Shown piece after piece: positions 17,650-25,000 of a DNA stretch of 64,000 nt; positions within the stretch are counted from its first letter, which is position 1, and each line of letters begins with the position of its first letter. The DNA lies in contig CAZMGV010000004.1 of NCBI GenBank assembly GCA_964565925.1, positions 1-64,000 on the forward strand. The letters run 5' to 3'. Made by a program: the position numbers and the translations under genes. The stretch is from CAZMGV01 sp964565925 (lineage in GTDB: Bacteria > JAGRBM01 > JAHCIT01). The notes under the pieces were generated by a model, which saw only the letters and a program-made list of their open reading frames with translations, ran no database searches and was not told where the DNA came from.

Positions 17650-17714
17650 TCAATGACCTCATATCAGCCTTATGCGCACATCAGGCGAACGGGACTTTCC
17701 TTTTTGTCCAACAA

Positions 17715-17734
17715 TCTACGAACTTCTACGAACT
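17715..17734. repeat. Two perfect tandem copies of TCTACGAACT
   Basis: The decamer TCTACGAACT occurs twice in direct succession (17715-17724 and 17725-17734) within the 349-base gap between the nuclease-like gene and the nitroreductase, 31 bases before the tRNA fragment. Direct repeats at this distance from an att core are typical of integrase arm-type sites. The rest of this gap holds the tRNA fragment and att repeat, and after about 17846 nothing recognisable. Confidence 0.5.
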
Positions 17735-17765
17735 ATTTTCCCGAATTCTTCGCAATTGCAGCGAC

Positions 17766-17823
17766 TTAGAGCGCCGGACTCTTAATCAACGGGTCGCCGG
17801 TTCGAATCCGGCATCTCCCACCA
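17766..17823 (+). pseudogene. 3' part of a tRNA gene (displaced by integration)
   Basis: The sequence from TTAGAGC to CCA reads as the D-arm end, anticodon arm, variable loop, a perfect T-arm (GCCGG-TTCGAAT-CCGGC) and the 3' acceptor strand ATCTCCC plus ACCA. The loop CTCTTAA would give anticodon CTT (Lys). Two things show it is not functional: no 5' acceptor strand GGGAGAT exists upstream, and the anticodon stem is mismatched (CCGGA against TCAAC). It fits the 3' end of a tRNA displaced when an element integrated, with the crossover in or near the anticodon loop. Confidence 0.75.
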
Positions 17824-17839
17824 AACCAACCCCCGACAA
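17784..17839. repeat. att-like direct repeat, copy 1
   Basis: Fifty-six bases match 18867-18922 with two mismatches at 17792-17793; the last 46 bases are identical. The repeat starts in the anticodon loop of the tRNA fragment and runs 16 bases past its CCA into non-tRNA sequence. It is therefore a DNA duplication, not just tRNA conservation. Confidence 0.85.
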
Positions 17840-17998
17840 GTAAGCCGCCGAAAGCCCCGGCAACCCCTGCCTGGCCGTATTAGATTGCAGGTTTAGGTCC
17901 GTTCATGGCGGTAATGGCCGATAGGCCGGTTTCCCATAGAAAACCCATACGATGCAGTCTTTGACGCCCGGATGGACTTTTCGGGACATACAGCCGGT

Positions 17999-18661
17999 TC
18001 AGCCGATGAACTTCACGGCCTGTCCGGGATCCGCCCGGCTGGTGCGGGCCCGGTTCACGGGGGCCTCTTCATCGGCGTAGCCGAATGACATCCCGAACAG
18101 GATGCCCTGCTCTTCGGTCAGCCCAAACAGTTCGCGCGCTGGGCCGGGGAACTGGCCCAGCGCACCTTGGAAGCAGCTCGAGATACCGTTCTCCTGCAGG
18201 AGCAGTGCGAGACTCTGGGCGTAAATGCCCACGTCCACGGCACCCATGATGTCGAGGTACTTGTCCATCACGAAGAACGCGGCATGGGGCGCCCCGAAAA
18301 ACTCCCAGTTCTTCACCATGGCCCGCTGACGCGCGCCCTTGTCCTCGCGCGGGATCCCCATCGCCGTGTACAGGGCGTTGGCCGAACCGAACTGCCGCTC
18401 CCGATGCACACCCTGGTATTTCACCGACCAGTTGAAGTCGGGTTTCGGGCCTCTGCCTTTCATCATATCCATCAGCAGCGCCTGCTTGAGTTCGTTCTTC
18501 TTCTCCCCCGAAACCACGAATACCTGCCACGGCTGCACATTGCAGTTCGAGGGGGCCAGCTGAGCCCTGGCGAAGATCGCGTTCAGCAGGTCCTGGGGGA
18601 CGGGGGTGTCTTTGAACGCTCGGATCGAAACCCGTTTTTCAAGCGCGGACGCTACGGACAT
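17999..18661 (-). CDS. Nitroreductase family protein
   Basis: A 220-residue FMN-dependent nitroreductase-fold oxidoreductase, probably NAD(P)H-linked, acting on nitro-aromatics or quinones. Visible signatures are the N-terminal FMN-binding strand EKRVSIRAFKDTPVP, APSNCNVQPWQVFVVSG near residue 37, the mid-protein VDVGIYAQSLALLLQENGI and the C-terminal GMSFGYADEEAPVNRARTSR. The ATG at 18661 has an AGGAGG ribosome site eight bases upstream, so the longer upstream frame is not used. The gene lies alone between the two att-like repeats, so it may be the cargo or remnant of an older small insertion; its base composition looks ordinary for the chromosome. Confidence 0.9.
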   Translation of the reverse strand: MSVASALEKRVSIRAFKDTPVPQDLLNAIFARAQLAPSNCNVQPWQVFVVSGEKKNELKQALLMDMMKGRGPKPDFNWSVKYQGVHRERQFGSANALYTAMGIPREDKGARQRAMVKNWEFFGAPHAAFFVMDKYLDIMGAVDVGIYAQSLALLLQENGISSCFQGALGQFPGPARELFGLTEEQGILFGMSFGYADEEAPVNRARTSRADPGQAVKFIG

Positions 18662-18802
18662 GGGCGGCTCCTCCTGAAGGTCGTGAGGGATCAGGAGCCC
18701 TTTATAACGGTGAAGCTCCGGCGTGCCAAGCGTCGTCGCTCCGTGTTCGTCAACGATCCCGGATTCGGTGAAGGCGAGAGACTCGACCCTCCGTCCTGTT
18801 TC

Positions 18803-18830
18803 CCGCCTTCCCTTCCTCACCCACTGACGC
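18803..18830. repeat. 28-bp motif, copy B, before the second att repeat
   Basis: It matches 12338-12365 at 26 of 28 positions in the same orientation and ends 36 bases before the att-like repeat at 18867. It marks this segment as related to the integrase-proximal end of the element to the left. Confidence 0.65.
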
Positions 18831-18866
18831 AGAATCAATCGCTCTCCCTTGGACCCGGGGTATGAG

Positions 18867-18922
18867 AATCAACGAATCGCCGGTTCGAATCCGGCATCTC
18901 CCACCAAACCAACCCCCGACAA
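18867..18922. repeat. att-like direct repeat, copy 2 (tRNA 3' end plus flank)
   Basis: Second copy of the repeat at 17784-17839, 1,083 bases downstream. It contains the complete T-arm, the acceptor 3' strand ATCTCCC and ACCA, but no recognisable D-arm or 5' half: the sequence before it (GGGGTATGAG) is not tRNA-like. This is a second displaced tRNA 3' end, so the site seems to have been used at least twice. Confidence 0.8.
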
Positions 18923-18936
18923 TTAAGCCCGGCCCT

Positions 18937-19617
18937 TTAGTCCCGTGCCCGCCCGCTTCCCAGTTCGACGATCTGGCGGTTTTCGAGCACGCGCGCCGGG
19001 GCCCCGTGCTTCGCCACATTAAGCATCGCGCGGCCGATCTGTTCCGTCGTTGTCACGAACTGCGGCAGCAGGCGGTTTGCGGCCGGCAGCAACGGGCCCG
19101 TCACGGTATAAAACACCCGTGTCCATGCTGCCGTCGGTTGCACCCCGTGCAGGGGCTGGATAAAGGCCGGCCGGAACATGAACGCCGCCTTGAACGGCAG
19201 TTTGAGCAGGTCGTTCTCGGTCTTGCCTTTTACACGCGCCCACATCATCCGGCCCCGCTCCGAGCTGTCGGTCCCGGCGCCGGAGACATAAACGAACGTC
19301 ATGCCGGGATTCTGCCTTGCCAGCACGCGGCCCGCCGCCAGCGCAAAGTCGTACGTGACGTGCCGGTAGTCGGGCTCCTTCATCCCGGCCGACGAAACCC
19401 CGAGACAGAAGAAACAGGCGTCGTAGCCGGACAGGTCCCGTTCGATGGAAGAGAAGCCGGTGAAATCCTTGTGAAGGATCTCCGTGAGCTTTCCGTCTTT
19501 CGTTCCGCACTCCCGCCGTCCGATCGACAGGACGCGGTCCACGTCCGGATCGGCGAGACACTCCCTGAGCACACCCTGCCCGACCATACCGGTCGCACCG
19601 AACAGAATAACTTTCAT
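18937..19617 (-). CDS. Atypical SDR / NAD(P)H-binding epimerase-like protein
   Basis: A 226-residue Rossmann-fold protein of the atypical SDR type. The dinucleotide-binding GATGMVGQG lies at residues 8-16, a GRRECG strand end suggests NADP preference, and YVSGAGTDSSERG sits at the usual active-site serine position, followed by a modified Tyr-x-x-x-Lys region (WARVKGKTEND). Relatives are often called NAD-dependent epimerase/dehydratase or YbjT/HTATIP2-like proteins; the substrate cannot be deduced. The ATG at 19617 is preferred because GGGGGA lies eight bases upstream. Its stop lies 14 bases right of the att-like repeat, so the gene marks the first chromosomal sequence beyond the island. Confidence 0.85.
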   Translation of the reverse strand: MKVILFGATGMVGQGVLRECLADPDVDRVLSIGRRECGTKDGKLTEILHKDFTGFSSIERDLSGYDACFFCLGVSSAGMKEPDYRHVTYDFALAAGRVLARQNPGMTFVYVSGAGTDSSERGRMMWARVKGKTENDLLKLPFKAAFMFRPAFIQPLHGVQPTAAWTRVFYTVTGPLLPAANRLLPQFVTTTEQIGRAMLNVAKHGAPARVLENRQIVELGSGRARD

Positions 19618-19719
19618 GTCTGATTCCCCCTGCCTGAAGATCATAACCGATATTCCGGAGGCCGGGTTGCCGAAGCGCCCGGTGACTCGTGTGCATTATT
19701 CAGGTATCACCGCAGGGCC

Positions 19720-20139
19720 ATGCCGGCACCCGAACGTCATGATTTTGTCGAAAAATTCCAGGCTGCCTGGTCATCCCGGGACCCTGACCGTCTCGCCTCG
19801 CTGCTCCATCCCGAGGTGCGGCTCCTTCAGCCGCTGATCCCGGAACTGAAAGGCAGGGACGCCGCCAGACGGTCGTTCGCCAACCTGATCGCGCTGATTC
19901 CGGACCTCAAGACCGAGGTCACCGGCTGGCTGGCGTCAGGTGACCAGCTGTTTATAGAGTTCCGCTTCACCGGCACGGCCGGACACCGTCGCGTCTCGCT
20001 GGATCTGGTGGACAAGTTCGAACTGAAGGACGGGCTGGCGATCTACCGGAAAAGCTATTTTGATCCGCTCCCGCTGATTCGCGCCGTGGCGGTTCAGCCG
20101 GTGGTCCTCTGGAAATTCATCCGTTCCGCGCGGGGCTGA
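19720..20139 (+). CDS. SnoaL/NTF2-like protein
   Basis: A 139-residue protein with the NTF2-like layout: an N-terminal helix pair (VEKFQAAWSSRDPDRLASLL), HPEVRLLQPL, then GRDAARRSFANLIALIPDL and four beta strands such as GDQLFIEFRFTGTAGH. This pattern matches SnoaL-type or ketosteroid-isomerase-like folds, which act as small isomerases, hydrolases or binding proteins. The C-terminal tail (LIRAVAVQPVVLWKFIRS) is hydrophobic and may touch the membrane. Convergent with the SDR at 20154 and divergent from the SDR at 18937; three small metabolic genes sit together, but no pathway can be named. Confidence 0.75.
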   Translation: MPAPERHDFVEKFQAAWSSRDPDRLASLLHPEVRLLQPLIPELKGRDAARRSFANLIALIPDLKTEVTGWLASGDQLFIEFRFTGTAGHRRVSLDLVDKFELKDGLAIYRKSYFDPLPLIRAVAVQPVVLWKFIRSARG

Positions 20140-20153
20140 ATACCGAAGCCCGG

Positions 20154-20969
20154 TCAGTCCTTCTCCGGCGCCCGTTTTGCCCGCGTCCGCCGTTTCTCGC
20201 TGCGGGCCTTCAGCTGGCCGTACACCCGCATTCCCTGATGGAAAGTGCGCGGCGCATACCGCCGGGCAGCCGCCGCGTAGGCCATCTGCGACGGTACGAA
20301 TATATGCGGACGGGGGCTGTAGATGGCCCGCTCGATGGCTGCCGCAACCACTTCCGGCGACATTTTCCGGGTTCCTCTGGGGAAGTTGTCCGCCATGGGC
20401 GTGTCCACCAGGCCCGGGCAGACGGCGGTGACGCCGATCCGCTTCGTGGCCAGTTCCGCCGCCAGCGCTTCCGAAAATCCGACCAGGGCGAATTTGGTCG
20501 CCGAATAAACCGCCAGACCCGGCAGCGGCATATGGCCCGCCACGCTCGCCACGTTGACGATCCGGCCCTTGCGGCTTTTCTCGAGATACGGGACCGCATA
20601 GTGCGCGAGCAGGAACGGCGCACGGACGTTCACATTCACCATCTGGATGATCCGGTCAGGCTTCTGCTTGCCGATGGGCCGCCCGTGCGCGAAGCCGGCG
20701 TTGTTCACCAGGACATCGAGCCCGCCCATGGCAGCAACGGCCGCTTCGACCACTTCTTCGGCCGCTGCCGTTTTGGCGAGATCGGCGGCAATCACATGGG
20801 CCGTACCGCCCTGCTCGCGGATTTTCCGGGCGACCTTTTCGAGTTCGTCCTTGCGCCGGGCCGTGAGCGCGACGACGTGCCCTTTGGCGGCGAACCGCAG
20901 GGCGGCGGCCTCGCCGATTCCGCTCGAGGCCCCGGTAATCAGGATTTTGAGTGAAACGGATCTGCTCAT
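20154..20969 (-). CDS. Short-chain dehydrogenase/reductase
   Basis: A 271-residue classical SDR. The cofactor motif TGASSGIG lies near residue 12, VNNAG near 90, the catalytic serine is in VNVASVAGHMP, and the Tyr-x-x-x-Lys is YSATK near 156. A C-terminal extension of about 30 residues is rich in Arg/Lys (KARSEKRRTRAKRAPEKD), beyond the usual SDR length. ATG 20969 is preferred to GTG 20978 because GAGGAG lies at ideal spacing. It ends 15 bases from the convergent SnoaL-like gene, and 12 bases separate its start from the stop of the SMP-30-like gene, so those two probably form one unit. Confidence 0.9.
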   Translation of the reverse strand: MSRSVSLKILITGASSGIGEAAALRFAAKGHVVALTARRKDELEKVARKIREQGGTAHVIAADLAKTAAAEEVVEAAVAAMGGLDVLVNNAGFAHGRPIGKQKPDRIIQMVNVNVRAPFLLAHYAVPYLEKSRKGRIVNVASVAGHMPLPGLAVYSATKFALVGFSEALAAELATKRIGVTAVCPGLVDTPMADNFPRGTRKMSPEVVAAAIERAIYSPRPHIFVPSQMAYAAAARRYAPRTFHQGMRVYGQLKARSEKRRTRAKRAPEKD

Positions 20970-20981
20970 GCGGCGCACTCC

Positions 20982-21944
20982 TCAGGACAGCGTGAAGGCG
21001 GCAATGGCACTCTCGTCGATACTGCCCGCGTAAACGGTCCCATTGTATTCACGCACGCCCGTGACCATGTGAAAACTCGCGGCGTTTCCTGTGAAATTGT
21101 GGACGCAGCGGCCGGAGAAATCGAAGGCCATCATCAGCACGCTGCGGGGTACCGTCGGGCCAAGCGATTCCGGGATCAGCGACAGCAGCTTGCGGACCGG
21201 ATACGGGAGCCTGATGGCGGCCTCGAACCGGCGGTCTCTTGGCGCCGCGAGCGCCACCCAGAGCAGTCCGTCCGTCCCGGTCGACAGGTTGTCGGGCATC
21301 CCCGGCAGATCATCGGCAAAAACGTCGCGCTGGTCCGCTTTCGGACCTTTGAGCCAGTACCGGTTGAGCCGGAAGCCGGCCGTCTCGGCGACCACGACGA
21401 ACGATTCGTCTGGCGCGAGCGCCACGCCGTTGGCGAAAGAGAGTTTATTGACCAGCACGTCGAGCTTTCCGCCCGGGGTGTACCGGAGCAGCCGCCCGGT
21501 CGGAATGTTCTCAATGGCGTCGTTACGGTAATTGTCTATGCCGAACCTGAGCGATGAATCGCTGAAGTAGACGGTACCGTCGGCCGCCACCGCCGCGTTG
21601 TTGCAGAACCGCATCCGGCGGCCGTTCACCTTGTCCACGAGCACCTCGACCTTGCCGCCGGACGGATCGATCCGGAGCAGCCCCTTTCGGGTGTCGCAGA
21701 CCAGGATGCGGCCGTCGGGGAACCGCTCGATCCCGAGCGGACGGCCCCCGGTATTCGCGATCACCGTCGTCGCACCCGTGGCCGGATTGATCCGGTAGAT
21801 CCGGCCGTTCTCGGTGCCGGTGATGACCGACCCGTCGGCGTCCACCAGAACGTCTTCGGGTTTCATCGCCGGGACCGGGATCAGCCGGGGCTCCGGGAGG
21901 TGCTTCGGCTTTCCGTAGGGTGATGGGACTGAGGCGGCGGCCAT
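20982..21944 (-). CDS. SMP-30/gluconolactonase/strictosidine synthase-like beta-propeller
   Basis: A 320-residue six-bladed propeller protein. It shows recurring blade motifs such as DVLVDADGSVITGTENGRI, RPLGIERFPDGRILVCD, the ADGTVYFSDSS strand of strictosidine-synthase-like proteins, and FANGVALAPDESFVVV. These lactonase-like or esterase-like proteins hydrolyse lactones or act on unknown small molecules. No signal peptide is seen from the chosen ATG at 21944, which has GGAGA eight bases upstream; the frame extends upstream without a ribosome site. It lies just upstream of the SDR at 20154 on the same strand and may supply or use its substrate, which is inference. Confidence 0.83.
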   Translation of the reverse strand: MAAASVPSPYGKPKHLPEPRLIPVPAMKPEDVLVDADGSVITGTENGRIYRINPATGATTVIANTGGRPLGIERFPDGRILVCDTRKGLLRIDPSGGKVEVLVDKVNGRRMRFCNNAAVAADGTVYFSDSSLRFGIDNYRNDAIENIPTGRLLRYTPGGKLDVLVNKLSFANGVALAPDESFVVVAETAGFRLNRYWLKGPKADQRDVFADDLPGMPDNLSTGTDGLLWVALAAPRDRRFEAAIRLPYPVRKLLSLIPESLGPTVPRSVLMMAFDFSGRCVHNFTGNAASFHMVTGVREYNGTVYAGSIDESAIAAFTLS

Positions 21945-22072
21945 CTCAATTTCTCCATTGATTAAAAGCTTACACGGGAACGGATTAATTACCTCAAATA
22001 AAGGCGAGGGGCGATCCTGCAATGCAGTTTAATGCTTGACACTTTCCGGCCGGTGCGGCACTCGTTTCATAT

Positions 22073-25000
22073 ATGCGCAGAAAATTCTTCCGGTCCCGGA
22101 AGTTCCTGCGGCTCCTTTCATGGATGGGGGGAGTCTGCATCTGGATACAGCCAGTTGCGCTATTCGCAGCCGACGCAGCCGCTCCGCCCGCGACAGAAGT
22201 TCCACCTGCGCCAGTAATCGCGCCCGATACGGACAAACCGGCCAGGCCAGACGGACCGGGCGAAGAAATCTCCCGGCCCGTCACCCTCTGGCCGATCGTT
22301 TTCCGCGAGAAACGTGTCAACCAGGCTCGCACAGAGGTCCTGTGGCCGATGTATTCGTATCAGCGCGACAATCGCCACGAACGCTACACCTTCCATCCTT
22401 TTCTTTACGGGAAGGACGCCGATCCGGCCAATGACCACTATCACCTTTGGGTCTTTTTAGGCGCCGTCGATTCCGACCGGACGGGGAATAAGGAACTGTT
22501 TTCGATCCGTCCCTTTTACTGGAGCAAGGAAACGCCCGAAAACCGGTACCGGATATTCCTCCCGCTCCTGTGGGATATAGAAGGTGCAAAAGAACGGAAC
22601 CTGCATCTCTGGCCGTTTTACGGCCTTCATCAGGACAAGGAGCGCCGCTACTCCGATCACTGGACCCTGTTTCCGCTTTTCCGGTACGGATCGAGCGCCG
22701 ACGGCACCGAGCAGGCCGTGGATGCGCCTTTCCCGTTCTACCGGTATGAACGCAGTCCCGACCGGACGACGCACTGGCTCGCGCCCGCTTACGGATATTT
22801 CCGCGATCACGACGCCAACTGGGGATGGGCGGGAATTTACGTCTGGAAAAACATGAGCCCGGATGAAGAGACGCAGGCCGTCGTCCCCGTCTGGATCAAT
22901 TCGGTCTCGTCCGGCGAGAAAACCACTCTGTTCATCCCCGCGTACTACCGGCTGGCCGCGACGGACGGGACCAGAAGCCGGGGTTATGCAGGGCTGTATT
23001 TCTGGAGCGACAGTCCGGGGCGGGATCTGACCGGTATCGCTCCTGTCTGGATTCACTCCCATGAAACCGAAGGCGGAGTCGATTCGCGCTGGATTATTCC
23101 CCTCTACTTCTCCACAACCCGGGAAGCTGAAAAGGCCGGACAGGGGTATCTGCTCAACTACTACTGGCACGACCGGGACGGACGTCACACGCAGGCGGTT
23201 GTCCCGTTCTGGTTCCACGGCAGCGATGAGACTACCGGCTACAGCAACAGTCTCGTACCGCCGCTTTACTATTCGTCCAGCGACACAACCCGGGACGAGC
23301 ACCAGGGTTACCTGTTCAATTACTACTGGCACGACCGGCAGAAAGAGCGTTACTCCAGCCTGTTCCCGTTCTGGTTCAGACAGCGAAACGGCGACGACGG
23401 CCTCCGGTCGGATGCGCTTGTCCCCTTCTATTACTCCATGACGGATCCGGCCAATGCCGGGAACCAGGGCTATCTGCTCGGCTACTACTGGCACGACTGG
23501 AAAGAAGGCGGATCGCGCGGAGCCTTGCCGTTCTGGTACCGGTTTCACGACGACAGGAACGGGATCCGTTCGCATTTCATCGCTCCCGCTTACTTTTCCA
23601 GCCAAAACATCCCGGACGAGGAGTCACACGGTTTTCTCGGACCCTACTTCTGGAAAAACCGGCAGAAGGTCCGCCGCCAGGGGGTGCCGCCGTTCTGGTT
23701 TCACATCCAGGGAGACCCGGAAGGCACGGATTCGAACCTGCTGCTTCCGTTCTACTATTCCGGACACAATACGCCGGAAAAGGAGTCGCGCGGGTTTCTG
23801 TTCAACTACTACTGGCACGACCATCAGTCCGAGAGCGCGTGGGGTCTGGCCCCGCTCTGGAACCGGAATACCGACAGCGAACACGAACGGGAAAGCAGCC
23901 TGTTCGTTCCCTTCTATTTTTCACAACACGACGGACAGAAGGGGACTGATGCCGGCTACCTGTTCACTTATTTCTGGAATACCGACGGGAACGATTCGAG
24001 CCGGTTGCTCCTGCCGATCTGGTACCGGCAACAGGGCGAAAATCTCTCGACACATCTCATAGTCCCGCTTTATTTTTCGCGGAAAACTCCCGAACGGGAG
24101 ACGACGTTCATCACGCCCCTGTATTCCGACTGGCAAACGCCCAGGTACCGCCTCCGTATGCTCCCGCCAGTCGCGCTGGATTATCAGGAGGCCAACTGGG
24201 GGTGGTCGCTGGCCGCACCCGTCTTTTACCGGTACCGCTCCGGGAAATATTCGATGCGTACGGTAATGCCGTTCTATCTGAACTGGGAGGACACCGGCAC
24301 GTCGGAGGCGTTCAGCTACTACTTCCCGTTCTATGGTGAATATGAAAGAGCGGACGAGTCGTCCCGCCAGCTTGTTCTTTTCCCCATGTATTCGCATGTC
24401 GAGCATCGCCCCGATAACGGCCGGGAGTGGGACGTGGTCTGGCCGTTCTTCCATTACGGGAAGTCGGACAAGAACCAGTCGCTGCGGCTGCTGCCGGTTT
24501 ACTGGCACGAAGCGGCACCGGAACGTGCCTTTACGATCGGTTTCCCCTTGTACTGGAATTTCGACTCCGGCGACAGAAAATACGAATTCCTTTTCCCATA
24601 CGGTGGCCGTTACCGGAGAGGGGACTGGTACGACCGGCAGATTCACGCGGGCGGCCTTTATACGAGCGTCCGCAACGACCACAAGCGCATGACCGTCGCA
24701 AACGGACTGTTCGGTGTTTACCGGTCGGTCGAAAAGCCGGACATGAACGAGTCCTGGCTCATGCCGTTTTACTATCACTATTCCGATCCGGCATCGTCGC
24801 GGACTTTCGGTTCGCTTGCCCTGCTCCCTCCCTACTGGATCGACCGGAAGGACCAGACGCACGAAACCTTCCATATCTGGCCGTTTTACGGGCAAGCCCG
24901 GAACGGGACCTACCATGAAACCTCTGCTCTCTGGCCGCTCTTCCGGTACGGCAGCGACGAGACGGAAGATCGCACGAAAGTGAATGCACTGCTCTTCTTC

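Larger units (their letters stand above)
12338..17839. mobile_element. Integrase/terminase element remnant next to a tRNA 3' fragment
   Basis: The segment carries a tyrosine recombinase, a ParB-methyltransferase fusion, terminase small and large subunits, and a two-gene nuclease-like pair. It ends at a tRNA 3' half with flank (17766-17839), the usual footprint of integration into a tRNA. No portal, capsid, tail or lysis genes are present, so this is a decayed prophage or a satellite-like element. The right limit is well supported by the tRNA footprint. The left limit is a guess set at the 28-bp motif, because no intact tRNA or matching att sequence is seen there. The true element could extend left through the FGE-fold and imuB-dnaE2 genes and beyond the window. 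Confidence 0.6.

Noticed and set aside
18750..19019. Minus-strand open frame reading GGRCRIRTGDSL near its centre
   Set aside because: This peptide is what the reverse strand of a tRNA T-arm and acceptor gives; the frame crosses the tRNA-derived repeat and is not a gene.
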